Shown here in pieces: positions 7,810 to 18,191 of a stretch of DNA of 45,645 bases. This DNA comes from UBA5436 sp964346085 (GTDB taxonomy: Bacteria; Bacillota; Clostridia; Saccharofermentanales; DTU023), in the NCBI GenBank assembly GCA_964346085.1, contig CAYFSZ010000003.1:1-45645 (forward strand), written 5' to 3'. Position numbers and translations under genes: made by a program. The first letter of the stretch is position 1. The number at the start of each line of letters is the position of its first letter. The notes under the pieces were generated by a model. It was given only the letters and a program-made list of their open reading frames with translations. It was not told the origin of the DNA and did no database searches.

Positions 7810-9078
7810 TTATCTAATGTCTTGTGTATAACTTTCAATAATAACTTCACTGGTTTTCCCTTTTTCTAAAGGAAAAATCATTGAATTCGGCGAAATATGA
7901 ACATCATTTGCGATGACTAAATGACTGCCGATGACCGTAATATCATCCGAACAATATTTTGAATTAATAAAGTCATCAATGCCATCTTTGACAAAAGAGC
8001 CGATTTGTACATTGTTTCCAATTACAGTATCTATCCCAATAATTGCTTTATCAATTTTTGCTCCAGCCTTCACGATACAACCAGGCATCAAAATTGAATT
8101 AGTGATTTCTGCACCTTCTTCAATAATAACTCCAGCAGAAATAACCGAATGTTTGACTTCACCATAAATCTCATCTCCGTCGGTCAAGACACTATTTATT
8201 ACTTTTGCATTTTCGCCAATATAATGAGAAGGTTGCATGGTGTTCTTACAATAAATTCTCCACATTGAATCAGCTAAGTTGATATCTTGAGGTTGATCTA
8301 GCAAGTCCATATTTGATTCCCAAAGCGAGAAAATTGTACCTACATCTTTCCAATATCCTTCAAATGTGTACGCTAATAATTTTTCTTTATTCTCAAGCAT
8401 CGCAGGAATGATATTTTTGCCAAAGTCATTATTTGAATCAGGATTTTTTTCGTCTTTCAGCAAATATTGACGAAGCTGTTTCCAAGAGAATATATATACG
8501 CCCATCGATGCCAAATTGCTTTTGGGCTCTTTGGGTTTTTCTTCAAACTCTGATATAAACATATTCTCATCAGTATTCATGATGCCGAATCTAGATGCTT
8601 CGTTCCATGGCACTTCACGAACAGCAATTGTTGCTGCTGCTTTAGATTTAATATGTTCACGTAGCATTTTACGATAATCCATTTTATAAATATGATCACC
8701 AGATAAAATTAATACATATTCAGGATCATAGCCATCGATGAATGGAATATTTTGATAGATTGCATTTGAAGTTCCCTTGTACCAATCACTTCCTGACATG
8801 CTTTGATAAGGAGACAAAATTGTAAGACCACCACTATTTCGATCTAAATCCCAGGAATAACCATTTCCTACATAAGCATTCAGTTCCAGTGGTGAGTACT
8901 GTGTGAGAACACCAACAGTTTCAATCCCTGAATTTGTACAATTACTTAAAGCAAAATCAATAATTCTATATTTGCCACCATAAGGAACTGCTGGTTTTGC
9001 AACATATTCGGTTAAAACTCCCAGTCTTGATCCTTGTCCACCGGCCAGAATCATAGCAATCATTTCTTGTTTCGGCAT
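7810..9078 (-). CDS. glgC: Glucose-1-phosphate adenylyltransferase, catalytic subunit
   Basis: Makes ADP-glucose and pyrophosphate from ATP and glucose-1-phosphate, the committed and regulated step of glycogen synthesis. The protein has 422 residues. The catalytic domain has the intact pyrophosphorylase signature at residues 12-20 (LAGGQGSRL), the PAVPYGGKYRIIDFALSN region, the DHIYKMDY metal/substrate motif and FEEKPKEP. The C-terminal part is a left-handed beta-helix that normally binds allosteric effectors. The upstream AGAGGTGT acts as ribosome binding site. It lies between glgB (27-base gap) and glgD (9-base gap). Confidence 0.97.
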   Translation of the reverse strand: MPKQEMIAMILAGGQGSRLGVLTEYVAKPAVPYGGKYRIIDFALSNCTNSGIETVGVLTQYSPLELNAYVGNGYSWDLDRNSGGLTILSPYQSMSGSDWYKGTSNAIYQNIPFIDGYDPEYVLILSGDHIYKMDYRKMLREHIKSKAAATIAVREVPWNEASRFGIMNTDENMFISEFEEKPKEPKSNLASMGVYIFSWKQLRQYLLKDEKNPDSNNDFGKNIIPAMLENKEKLLAYTFEGYWKDVGTIFSLWESNMDLLDQPQDINLADSMWRIYCKNTMQPSHYIGENAKVINSVLTDGDEIYGEVKHSVISAGVIIEEGAEITNSILMPGCIVKAGAKIDKAIIGIDTVIGNNVQIGSFVKDGIDDFINSKYCSDDITVIGSHLVIANDVHISPNSMIFPLEKGKTSEVIIESYTQDIR

Positions 9079-9105
9079 TTTGACACCTCTCTATTACAAT
9101 TATTT

Positions 9106-11043
9106 TTATTCATCATCATCCTTGGTCCATTTAAAATACAAACCAGCTAAAGGAGGAATTGTCAGGTTCAAATGATTGATCCCTTGTAATTCTTTATCTA
9201 CTTTAATATTAAGATTATCTATTTCGTTATGTTCTTCAGAGAAATTTGTTTCAATCAAATAATTCATTCTCTTTTCAAAGCCACATAAATAATCACTTCC
9301 TCCGAATTTTCCGTCATCCGAGTTAAGTATCAATTCCAATTCACCGTTGATTGGAAGCTCAAAATGATAATTTTGTAAAACTCCGGGAGTCATGTTTAAC
9401 ACACATAATATAGCTTCATCTTGTTTAGAATTAAATCGTAAAAACGCATAAACATTGTTTTCTTGATCATCAACTTGTACCCAACGGAAGCCATCCCAAT
9501 TCTGATCATTCTCCCATAAAGAAGGTTGATTCACGTAAATGTTATTTAGGGTTTTCACAAATTCTCTCATTTGAGCATGTGCAGGAAATTGAAGCATAAA
9601 CCATTCAAGTTCTTCATAGAAGCGCCATTCGAGGAAAGGAGCAAATTCATTCCCCATAAAATTTAGTTTGGCACCTGGATGTGCGTATTGATAAGCAAAC
9701 ATATTTCTTAAATTTGCAAATTTGCGCCAATAATCTCCAGACATTCTGCTCAAAAGTGTTCCTTTACCATGCACAACTTCGTCATGCGAAAAAGGCAATA
9801 TATACTTTTCTGAAAAAGCATACATCATTGAAAAAGTAAATTTGTTTGAAAATCTCCCGCGCAAATAATGATCAACTGAATTATAGAAGATTGTGTCGTT
9901 CATCCACCCCATGTTCCATTTATAGTCAAAACCTAATCCACCTTTGTCTAATGGACTCGTTATCATCGGGAATGGTGTTGATTCTTCCGCCATCATGATA
10001 ACGCCAGGAAGCTCTTGATGAACGATTTCATTTATTTCTTTGAAAAGCGATATTGCTTCATAATTTTCAGAACCACCATCTACATTAGGTATATATTCAG
10101 TGCGACAGTAATTGCGATAAAGCATCGAACTAACAGCATCTACACGCAAACCATCAAAATGAAATTCATTAAGCCAATAATAGGCATTTGATTTCAAAAA
10201 AGAACGAACTTCAGATTTTTCATAATTGAATACTAAAGTTCCCCATTCTTCATGCTCACCCATTAGCGGATCTGGATACTCAAAAAGTGGTGTTCCATCA
10301 AATCTAGCTAATGCAAAATCATCTTTTGGGAAATGTGCTGGAACCCAATCAAGAAAAACACGAATATCGTTTTGATGCATATAGTCGACAAAATACTTTA
10401 AATCTTGCGGAGTTCCATAGCGACTCGTCACAGCATAGTATCCAGTCACTTGATAGCCCCATGAACCATCAAAAGGGTACTCAGAAATCGGCATTAATTC
10501 AATCGCTGTATACCCCATCTCTTTTACATATTCTGCTAACTGAGGAGCAATATCCCGATAATTATAAACTGAACCATCTGGATAACGTCTCCAGGAGCCA
10601 AGATGAACTTCATAAATTGATAAAGGATTTGGTTTTAAAAATTTATCTCGCGATTGAATGAAAGCATCATCTTTCCATTCATAATCATCCGGATTATATA
10701 ATTTAGAAGCAGTTCCTGGTCTTGTTTCGGCATGTCTAGCAAAAGGATCGGCTTTATAAATCCAATTATCGTCTGATGTAAGGATTGCATATTTATAGCG
10801 ATTCCATTGTTGAAGATTAGGAATAAAACCTGTCCAGATTCCAACATGCTCTATCGCAGATAAATCATGTGCGTGGATAGACCAATCATTAAAATCACCG
10901 ACTACACACACAGCTTTGGCATTTGGAGCCCATACTCGGAAGCGATACCCAGCTTGACCTTGATCATCAATTTCTGGTCTTGAGCCCAGAAAATTATATA
11001 CCATGTAGTCTTGCCCCGTATTGAACAGATAAGCGTGATTCAT
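9106..11043 (-). CDS. glgB: 1,4-alpha-glucan branching enzyme (GH13)
   Basis: Creates alpha-1,6 branches in glycogen. I place the start at 11041-11043 (MNHAYLF), because AAGGAGA lies upstream at proper distance; an in-frame ATG 22 codons earlier lies before the likely transcription start and is not needed. Length is then 645 residues, normal for GlgB. The N-terminal CBM48 domain (about 20-110) includes FRVWAPNAKAVCVVGDFNDW. The GH13 barrel shows DWVPAHFPKDDF, the nucleophile motif GLRVDAVSSMLY (Asp), the acid/base MMAEESTPFP (Glu) and PFSHDEVVHGK. The C-terminal all-beta domain closes the protein. First gene of the glgBCDA operon. Confidence 0.96.
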   Translation of the reverse strand: MNHAYLFNTGQDYMVYNFLGSRPEIDDQGQAGYRFRVWAPNAKAVCVVGDFNDWSIHAHDLSAIEHVGIWTGFIPNLQQWNRYKYAILTSDDNWIYKADPFARHAETRPGTASKLYNPDDYEWKDDAFIQSRDKFLKPNPLSIYEVHLGSWRRYPDGSVYNYRDIAPQLAEYVKEMGYTAIELMPISEYPFDGSWGYQVTGYYAVTSRYGTPQDLKYFVDYMHQNDIRVFLDWVPAHFPKDDFALARFDGTPLFEYPDPLMGEHEEWGTLVFNYEKSEVRSFLKSNAYYWLNEFHFDGLRVDAVSSMLYRNYCRTEYIPNVDGGSENYEAISLFKEINEIVHQELPGVIMMAEESTPFPMITSPLDKGGLGFDYKWNMGWMNDTIFYNSVDHYLRGRFSNKFTFSMMYAFSEKYILPFSHDEVVHGKGTLLSRMSGDYWRKFANLRNMFAYQYAHPGAKLNFMGNEFAPFLEWRFYEELEWFMLQFPAHAQMREFVKTLNNIYVNQPSLWENDQNWDGFRWVQVDDQENNVYAFLRFNSKQDEAILCVLNMTPGVLQNYHFELPINGELELILNSDDGKFGGSDYLCGFEKRMNYLIETNFSEEHNEIDNLNIKVDKELQGINHLNLTIPPLAGLYFKWTKDDDE

Positions 11044-11074
11044 TTGTGCAATCTCCTTGTTTATCCTCTTATCT

Positions 11075-11102
11075 ATTATACGCTTTTGGTGAAAATATAC
11101 AA
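11075..11102 (-). promoter_or_regulatory. Promoter of the glgB-glgC-glgD-glgA operon
   Basis: Minus-strand TTGTAT, 16-base spacer, TATAAT, with the -10 element ending 31 bases before the glgB ATG. It fits within the 68-base gap between mutS2 and glgB. Confidence 0.68.
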
Positions 11103-11111
11103 GATGCAAGG

Positions 11112-13526
11112 CTATAAATTAGCTATCGTAACACCTGTATCCCCTTCACCATGCTCGGCTAATTTAAACGATTTAACTCTTCGATCATTCTTTAATGTGT
11201 TATGTACTGCTTGTCGCAAAACACCTGTTCCTTTCCCATGAACAATTCTGATTGAAGGAATATTTGCAAGAACTGCATCATCAATAAATCGGTCGAGTTC
11301 ATCAAGTGCTTCTGCTGTTGTCATTCCTAACAATTTAATTTCTGAGTTGAAGGATTGTTTTCTTGTGGAAATAATATCTCGTGTCGAGTTCTTGAATTTC
11401 TGTTCTATTCTTGTATTTTTTTGATTTGTATTCGTGTTATCTTCATCAACAAGTCGCAAAGAAGAAATCGGAACATTGACTGTCATCACACCGCTCTTCA
11501 GCATGATTTGTTTTTTTGCATCTGGTTTACTCATAGCAATGCCAGAAATCTGTAATAGATCTGAATAGTAATGACTACCAACTTCAATATCTTCAACTGA
11601 CAATTCACGATTATGATAACGATTCTTCTTTCGATTTTTCTTTTCCAGTTTCTTATCAAGTTCACTTAGCAAACGTTCCGCATTCTTTGCTTTTTTCTGC
11701 GTTTCTTGTCGATTAAATGCATTTTGTGATTCGGCAATTTGCTGGCGAATTGTTTCAAGAATGTCAGCCACTTCTTCTTGTGCCTTTTCAACAATCTTTC
11801 TAGCCTCTTGATTTGCTTTATGCAATAAATGGTCTTTTTCAGCTTCAATATTCTGTTTTTCTTCTTCAAGATTTTCTTTTAAGGTTGCACTTTCACGCTT
11901 CAGAGATCTAATCTCATCTTCCATTTCTTTTGCTTGATGATGAGATTTTTCAATGGCAGATACCAATTCTTCAAATTGAACACTTTCATCCGACAATAAT
12001 TGCTCTGCTGATGCGATAATTGATTCATCTAATCCAAGTTTTTTTGATATTTTAAAGGCATTACTCACGCCAGGAACACCAATCAATAATCGATAAGTAG
12101 GTTGTAGGTTTTCATCATCAAATTCGCAGCAAGCATTATTAACACCTTCAGTATTTAAAGCATAGCCTTTTAATTCACGATAATGGGTTGTTGCTACTGT
12201 ATGACATCCCTTTTGCCTTAAAGTATCTAGAATTGAAATTGCTAATGCTGCCCCTTCTGAAGGATCTGTTCCGGCTCCTAATTCATCCGTCAACACTAAT
12301 GTTGATGGATTTGCCTTCTCTATAATTCGAATAATCTGTTTTAAATGTGAAGAAAAAGTGCTGAGATTTTGCTCAATACTTTGCTCATCACCAATGTCCG
12401 CAAGTATTTGTTGAAAAACGGAAATCTCAGATTGTTCTGCTGCTGGAATATGCAATCCAGACATCGCCATGAGAACAAATAATCCACAAGTTTTCAGGGT
12501 AACAGTTTTCCCTCCTGTATTTGGACCCGTTATAACTAATGTTTTAAATGTTGTACCCAATTCAAAATAAATTGGAACAACATCTTTCTCAGGAATTAAT
12601 GGATGTCTTGCTTTTTTGAGAATAATTTTTCCATCATTATTTAAAATCGGTGAAGTGCCTTTTATTTCAAAAGAAAACTTTGCTTTTGCTTGGGCAAAAT
12701 CGAGTTCTTCTAGAATTTCAGCATCATATTTCAAATACGGAGCTGCTTCTCCGACTCGCAGAGTTAATTCTCTTAAAATTTTATAAATCTCATCTTGCTC
12801 TGCAATTTCTAACTCTCTTGCTTTATTATTCAGCTCAACAATTGCAATCGGCTCGATGAAAACTGTCGCTCCCGATCCTGATGTATCATGCACAACACCA
12901 GGTATTTCAGATTTATTTTCTGCCTTCACAGGAACAACATATCGCCCGCTTCGAATGGTAATAATGGCTTCTTGCAAAGCCGAAGATTTTGAGCTGACAA
13001 TACGATTCAAATGTGTTTTGATGTTTTCTTGTGTTCGTTGAATGGCACGACGAATTGAAAATAATTCATCTGAAGCGCGATCAAACATTTCATCATCACC
13101 AGCAACACATTGTTCTAATCTTTTCAATAAATTCGGTAATTCTTCCAGGTACTGGATCTTCTCAAAAAAACGAAAAGAGCTTTCCTGTTTTTTATCTTTC
13201 GTAACTCGTTTTACTTCTTTGACAGCTTTCAGAAAACGAATGATTTTATTAAGCGACTTCAAATCGAGAATCACCTCATTTGATGCACGACCAATTAAAG
13301 GGCGAATTTCTTCTAGACCTTGAAATGGTATTTCTTGCTCTTTGAAAAGATAGTTCACGAATTCAGATGTTTCATCCTGACTTTGTTGAACTTGTTCCAA
13401 ACGAGTCATTGGCATTAATTCAGAGCACAACTTTTTCCCCGCTTCTGTCACAGCATGTTTTTGAAGTCGGTTAATGATCTTATCGTATTCTAGAATTTTT
13501 AAACTATGTTTTTCGATTTGTGTCAT
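11112..13526 (-). CDS. mutS2: MutS2 ATPase/nuclease (RqcU)
   Basis: A MutS paralogue without the mismatch-recognition domain. In Bacillota the family has been linked to ribosome collision rescue (splitting stalled ribosomes) and earlier to suppression of recombination. The 804-residue protein has the MutS core and lever helices in the first 300 residues, then the ABC ATPase with Walker A TGPNTGGKT and Walker B LVLTDELGAGTDPSEG. A long charged coiled coil follows (about 515-640), and the C-terminal Smr domain (last about 75 residues) carries the HGKGTGVLR signature. All domains are present. The start matches the family N terminus, although the ribosome binding site (AGGAAG) is rather distant. 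It follows pfkA at 16 bases. Confidence 0.95.
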   Translation of the reverse strand: MTQIEKHSLKILEYDKIINRLQKHAVTEAGKKLCSELMPMTRLEQVQQSQDETSEFVNYLFKEQEIPFQGLEEIRPLIGRASNEVILDLKSLNKIIRFLKAVKEVKRVTKDKKQESSFRFFEKIQYLEELPNLLKRLEQCVAGDDEMFDRASDELFSIRRAIQRTQENIKTHLNRIVSSKSSALQEAIITIRSGRYVVPVKAENKSEIPGVVHDTSGSGATVFIEPIAIVELNNKARELEIAEQDEIYKILRELTLRVGEAAPYLKYDAEILEELDFAQAKAKFSFEIKGTSPILNNDGKIILKKARHPLIPEKDVVPIYFELGTTFKTLVITGPNTGGKTVTLKTCGLFVLMAMSGLHIPAAEQSEISVFQQILADIGDEQSIEQNLSTFSSHLKQIIRIIEKANPSTLVLTDELGAGTDPSEGAALAISILDTLRQKGCHTVATTHYRELKGYALNTEGVNNACCEFDDENLQPTYRLLIGVPGVSNAFKISKKLGLDESIIASAEQLLSDESVQFEELVSAIEKSHHQAKEMEDEIRSLKRESATLKENLEEEKQNIEAEKDHLLHKANQEARKIVEKAQEEVADILETIRQQIAESQNAFNRQETQKKAKNAERLLSELDKKLEKKNRKKNRYHNRELSVEDIEVGSHYYSDLLQISGIAMSKPDAKKQIMLKSGVMTVNVPISSLRLVDEDNTNTNQKNTRIEQKFKNSTRDIISTRKQSFNSEIKLLGMTTAEALDELDRFIDDAVLANIPSIRIVHGKGTGVLRQAVHNTLKNDRRVKSFKLAEHGEGDTGVTIANL

Positions 13527-13542
13527 CGCTTAATGAATCTTC

Positions 13543-14523
13543 CTATATGGACAATATTTTCGCCTTTTTGAAATCTACTTCGTCAATTGTTTTATGAGAG
13601 GAAATACTTTCAATCAAATCTAAGTCGGTTACCTCACCATTTTTATATACAATTGCACGATTTACTCTGCCTTCTTTGAAACATTCGATTGCTTTGATTC
13701 CCATCATTGATCCGATATATCGATCTAAATAGGTCGGAGTACCTCCTCTTTGCAAATAACCAAGAATGGTTGCTCTCGCTTCAATTCGCGTTTCTTTTTC
13801 GACATATGTTGCAACTTCTAGAGCATCAGCAGCACCTTCTGCAACAATCACAATATAATGGTGTTTACCTCTATTTCTAGCAGATAAAATCTTACCAAGA
13901 ATATCCTTTTCCCAATCGACTGGATGCTCTGGAATAAGGATAATTTCAGCTCCTGTCGCAATCCCAACATGTAAAGCCAAATAGCCAGCTTCACGTCCCA
14001 TCACTTCGATAACGGAGCAACGTTCATGTGAAGATGCTGTATCTCTCAATTTATCCACTGCTTCAATCGCAGTGTTAAGTGCAGTATCGAAGCCTATTGT
14101 ATAATCGGTACAGCTCACATCATTATCTATCGTCGCAGGAATAAAAATCATTGGAACACCAGCTCTAACTAAATCAGCAGCACCTTTCATGGTTCCATCT
14201 CCACCACAAGCAACAATGCCATCCAAATCGAAAACACTAGTCATTTTTCGAGCTTGTTCAACTCCTTCAGGTGTCATAAAATACTCGCTTCTAGCAGTAT
14301 TCAAAAATGTTCCACCTTGTTGCAACTTCTCTGAAACTGATCTGGCATTTAACTCTTCTACTTCACCTTTCCACAAACCATGATATCCGCGACGAATACC
14401 CATAACTTGAAGACCTGAATTAATCCCAGATCTTGTGACAGCACGAATCACGCCGTTCATCCCTGGAGCATCTCCTCCGCTAGTTAATATGCCTATTTTT
14501 TTAATTTCTTTTTGACTTTCCAT
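13543..14523 (-). CDS. pfkA: ATP-dependent 6-phosphofructokinase
   Basis: Phosphorylates fructose-6-phosphate to fructose-1,6-bisphosphate, the committed step of glycolysis. The 326 residues fit the short bacterial allosteric form (about 320). Motifs in order: GILTSGGDAPGMN (ATP site), ACGGDGTMKGA, the catalytic PATIDNDV (Asp base), GFDTALNTAIEAVDKL, EVMGREAGYLAL and the C-terminal GYLQRGGTP. The glycine in GGDGT at the diphosphate/ATP discriminating position indicates ATP rather than pyrophosphate use. RBS AAGGGG precedes the ATG. Position directly after dnaE (11-base gap) resembles the dnaE-acc-pfkA order in Bacillus, without the acc genes. Confidence 0.97.
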   Translation of the reverse strand: MESQKEIKKIGILTSGGDAPGMNGVIRAVTRSGINSGLQVMGIRRGYHGLWKGEVEELNARSVSEKLQQGGTFLNTARSEYFMTPEGVEQARKMTSVFDLDGIVACGGDGTMKGAADLVRAGVPMIFIPATIDNDVSCTDYTIGFDTALNTAIEAVDKLRDTASSHERCSVIEVMGREAGYLALHVGIATGAEIILIPEHPVDWEKDILGKILSARNRGKHHYIVIVAEGAADALEVATYVEKETRIEARATILGYLQRGGTPTYLDRYIGSMMGIKAIECFKEGRVNRAIVYKNGEVTDLDLIESISSHKTIDEVDFKKAKILSI

Positions 14524-14534
14524 ACTGCTACCCC

Positions 14535-17500
14535 TTATGTCAAAATTATATTCTTTTCACCATATCGTTTGGCAAAGATTTCAATGTATTCTAATGCAAT
14601 TTTATGCTGTTTTTCAAGTAAAAATTCATGATTCTCTTCACTGAACAATAACACGGGTATTGTTCCAGAAAAATACTCCAACATTGCTTCTAGATTTTCT
14701 ACGTCGTCTTGATTCATAGAAGCAGAAACTCGAATATAAACACGTAGTTCGTCTTTTGATTTTATCTCTTTCTTAGGTAGTTCTTCTTGAACTTTCGTTT
14801 TAATAACAGAGTCTTCAACACTGCTCTTTTCTTTTTTCGTTTTTCTAAAGTTTAAAGTTTGATTTTCATCAACAAACTTTTGAATTTCATTGATATCTTC
14901 CTGTTCTTCTTCGGTTAGTTCCATAATTGCATTCGCTAAAACATTCGGATTCTCTTCATCGCGCAATGAAATACTACCAGAGATGAAAAGGACTTTGTTT
15001 TCAACCAAAAGAAAACGCACATCTTGATAAAGTTTTGGAAACACAACTACCTCAAAGGTTCCTGTTAGATCTTCTACCGTTAAAAATGCCATTTTATCAT
15101 TATTTTTAGTAATGAGTTCTTGTTTTCCAACAATAATACCTGCCATGATAACCGGCTGATGATCTTGCACTTTTAACTGTTGTTCAGAGAACATTTCCGC
15201 CTCATGTTCTGCTTCATCAAGAGAAGACTCCAACTTAAAATCTGCACTTTGAATCGTTACGAATTGCTCAATCACTTGATGATAATCATCAAGTGGATGA
15301 CCACTTGAATAAACACCTAATACTTCCTTTTCCATCGCTAATTTCTTAGTCATTGAATATTCTTTGAGAGAAGTCGGATAATCTGGTTCAACGATTCGAT
15401 TTTGTGTAGTCTCTTCTCCAAAATCGAACAAACTAACTTGCCCTTCCATCGTTTGTTGATTGCTTCTCACAATGCTATTCATAAACTCTTCATAAACAGC
15501 CATTAAATGGACACGCGGAATGTTAAAACAATCAAGAGCTGAAGATTTGATTAAACTCTCTATAATTTTTCGATTCACATCTAACTTGCTAATCCGAGCT
15601 ATGAAATCACCGAACGTCTTGTAATGCCCATTTTTATTTCTTTCATCAATTACTTGTGAGATTGCTTTCGTACCGACATTTTTTATGGCTCCAAGAGCAA
15701 AACGAATGGCATTGTTTTCTGAGCTAAATCTCGTTTGGCTATGATTGATATCAGGTGGTAAAACAGGAATACCTGCTTGATGACAAACCCGAATATAATT
15801 CGCGGCTTTATCTAAATTACCAAGGAAAGAGTTTAGCATTGCTGCCATAAATTCAACTGGATAATAATACTTCAGCCAAGCTGTTTGATAAGCAAGAACA
15901 GCATATCCAGCAGCATGAGATTTGTTGAAGGCATAACCAGCAAAAGCTTCCACTTCTTCAAAGATCTTATCCGCTACTTCCACAGGCACACCATTATGTA
16001 CTGCACCGACAACATATTTACCATTTTCGTCTTCTCCGCCATGGATAAATATATCCTTATAGCGGCGCAAGATTTCTGGTTTTTTCTTAGACATGGCACG
16101 TCTTACATTGTCTGATTGTCCCATCGAAAAACCTGCCAAATCACGAACGATTTGCATAACTTGTTCCTGATAAATAATGCAACCATATGTCATATTCAGA
16201 ATCGGTTCGAGTAATGGATGATCATACGAAATCGTTTCAGGATTATGTAATGATCTGATATATTTCGGAATTTGTTCCATCGGACCAGGTCGATACAAGG
16301 AAATTCCAGCAATAATATCCTCTAAGTTCGATGGTTTCATTTCCTTAATGAAAGACGACATTCCTGCAGATTCCAATTGGAAAACCCCTGCAGTATCTCC
16401 TTCACTCAACATTTGATAAACTTTTTCATCATCAAAAGGTACATTATCGATATCAATTTGCACTTGATGATTTTCTGCAGCCATGTTAATAGTATCGCGG
16501 ATAACCGTTAATGTACGAAGTCCCAAGAAATCCATTTTGATTAGACCGATACTTTCGATAATATCTTTATCGAATTGAACAACAACTGCTTCGTCATTCA
16601 AAGCCAGAGGCGCAACATCTGTAATCGGAACATCCGCAATCACAACTCCAGCTGCATGTGTCGAAGCATGTCTTGGCATTCCTTCAAATTGTCTAGCTAA
16701 TTCTATAATTTCATGTGTTTGTGGATTATTGTCATAGTCTTCTTTGAGTTCTTTCGAAAGTGTTAATGCTTGATCAATGGTTATGTTCAAAACATTTGGA
16801 ATCATTTTGACGATTCTAGATGTATCAGCGAAAGAAACATCCATGACTCGTGCAACATCTCTAATTGACTGTCTTGCAGCTAAAGTACCAAATGTGATAA
16901 TTTGGCAAACATGATCCGCACCATATTTTTGTGTAACATATTCAATAATTTCGCCACGTCTCTCATAGCAAAAATCCATATCAAAGTCTGGCATGCTAAC
17001 ACGTTCTGGATTTAAAAATCTTTCAAACAGAAGATTAAAACGAAGCGGATCTATATTCGTAATCTTTAGCGCATAGGCAACCAAAGAACCTCCACCAGAA
17101 CCTCTACCTGGTCCAACCATGATTTGATTTTCATGTGCAAAGCGCACAAAATCCCAAACAATTAAATAATAATCAACATAACCCATGCTTTTGATAACAT
17201 TCAATTCATGGTCAAGTCTGGCAAAATATTCTTCATCACTATGTTCGGATCGATTATATTTTAAGCGTTCTTGTAATCCTTCTTTTGCAATTTTTTCAAT
17301 ATAATCTGGACTGCTCATTCCATTTGGAGCAATGAAATTAGGCAAATGCATTTCACCAAAAGGAATTTCCAAATCGCAGAGATCAACAATTTTTTGTGTA
17401 TTATCTACTGCTTCTGGAACATCCTTAAAAAACTCACGCATTTCCTCTTCGGATTTAATATAAAAATGGTTCGCATCTAATTGCATGCGATCTTCATCTT

Positions 17501-18188
17501 TTAATTTTTTACCTGTTTGCATGCAAAGTAAAACATCATGTGAATGGGAAGATTCTTTTTTCAAATAATGACAGTCATTCGTTGCCACTAAAGGAATCCC
17601 TGTTTCTTGATGCAATCTCATCCAAGCTTGATTGACTTTTAATTGTTCAGGCAAATCATTGGCCTGTATTTCTAGATAATAATGATTTTCTCCAAATAAT
17701 TCTTGATACTTGAGTGCCAAAGACTTGGCAGCCTCATAACCATCGTTCAAAAATGTTCTAGCTAATTCTCCACTCAGACATGCACTAAGGCAAATCAGCC
17801 CCTCATGATGCTGTTCTAAAAGCTCATAATCAATACGTGGGCGATAATAAAAACCTTCAGTAAAACCAGCACTGACAAGTTTTAGTAGATTTTTGTATCC
17901 CGTTAAATTACGTGCAAGTAAAACCAAATGATAAGGGTGATTGTCGATCCCACTAATTTTGTCTTTTCTTCCTCGTGGAGCGACATATACTTCACAGCCA
18001 ATGATCGGCTTTAACCCAGCACTTTTCATTGCACGATAATAATTAATGACTCCATACATTACACCATGATCAGTAATTGCGCATGAAGTCATATTTAATT
18101 CTTGTAGACGGGGTATCAAATCTTTAATTCGATTTGCCCCGTCTAACAAGCTATATTCAGTATGTAAGTGCAAATGGGTAAATGCCAT
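14535..18188 (-). CDS. dnaE: DNA polymerase III subunit alpha, DnaE type
   Basis: C-family replicative polymerase of 1217 residues. Domains in order: N-terminal PHP domain (HLHTEYSLLDG at residues 5-15), then the palm with GPGRGSGGGSLVAYAL and the catalytic PDFDMDFCYERR (metal-binding aspartates, about residues 400-410). The finger and helix-hairpin-helix parts follow (YNKSHAAGYAVLAYQTAWLKYYYP), and then an OB-fold (about 1000-1090) with the AGIIVGKQELITKN segment. It lacks the 3'-5' exonuclease insertion of PolC. In Bacillota DnaE usually extends RNA primers alongside PolC; which enzyme leads here cannot be seen. It begins 3 bases after the pgcA stop, with AGGAG inside the end of pgcA. Confidence 0.96.
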   Translation of the reverse strand: MAFTHLHLHTEYSLLDGANRIKDLIPRLQELNMTSCAITDHGVMYGVINYYRAMKSAGLKPIIGCEVYVAPRGRKDKISGIDNHPYHLVLLARNLTGYKNLLKLVSAGFTEGFYYRPRIDYELLEQHHEGLICLSACLSGELARTFLNDGYEAAKSLALKYQELFGENHYYLEIQANDLPEQLKVNQAWMRLHQETGIPLVATNDCHYLKKESSHSHDVLLCMQTGKKLKDEDRMQLDANHFYIKSEEEMREFFKDVPEAVDNTQKIVDLCDLEIPFGEMHLPNFIAPNGMSSPDYIEKIAKEGLQERLKYNRSEHSDEEYFARLDHELNVIKSMGYVDYYLIVWDFVRFAHENQIMVGPGRGSGGGSLVAYALKITNIDPLRFNLLFERFLNPERVSMPDFDMDFCYERRGEIIEYVTQKYGADHVCQIITFGTLAARQSIRDVARVMDVSFADTSRIVKMIPNVLNITIDQALTLSKELKEDYDNNPQTHEIIELARQFEGMPRHASTHAAGVVIADVPITDVAPLALNDEAVVVQFDKDIIESIGLIKMDFLGLRTLTVIRDTINMAAENHQVQIDIDNVPFDDEKVYQMLSEGDTAGVFQLESAGMSSFIKEMKPSNLEDIIAGISLYRPGPMEQIPKYIRSLHNPETISYDHPLLEPILNMTYGCIIYQEQVMQIVRDLAGFSMGQSDNVRRAMSKKKPEILRRYKDIFIHGGEDENGKYVVGAVHNGVPVEVADKIFEEVEAFAGYAFNKSHAAGYAVLAYQTAWLKYYYPVEFMAAMLNSFLGNLDKAANYIRVCHQAGIPVLPPDINHSQTRFSSENNAIRFALGAIKNVGTKAISQVIDERNKNGHYKTFGDFIARISKLDVNRKIIESLIKSSALDCFNIPRVHLMAVYEEFMNSIVRSNQQTMEGQVSLFDFGEETTQNRIVEPDYPTSLKEYSMTKKLAMEKEVLGVYSSGHPLDDYHQVIEQFVTIQSADFKLESSLDEAEHEAEMFSEQQLKVQDHQPVIMAGIIVGKQELITKNNDKMAFLTVEDLTGTFEVVVFPKLYQDVRFLLVENKVLFISGSISLRDEENPNVLANAIMELTEEEQEDINEIQKFVDENQTLNFRKTKKEKSSVEDSVIKTKVQEELPKKEIKSKDELRVYIRVSASMNQDDVENLEAMLEYFSGTIPVLLFSEENHEFLLEKQHKIALEYIEIFAKRYGEKNIILT

Positions 18189-18191
18189 TGA

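Noticed and set aside
10311..10661. Plus-strand open frame of 116 residues inside glgB.
   Set aside because: It lies in the conserved GH13 region, its protein sequence is low quality and it has no upstream signals.
11044..11109. Longer glgB start, 22 codons upstream.
   Set aside because: It would place the start codon beyond the probable transcription start, whereas the ATG at 11043 has AAGGAGA at the right distance.
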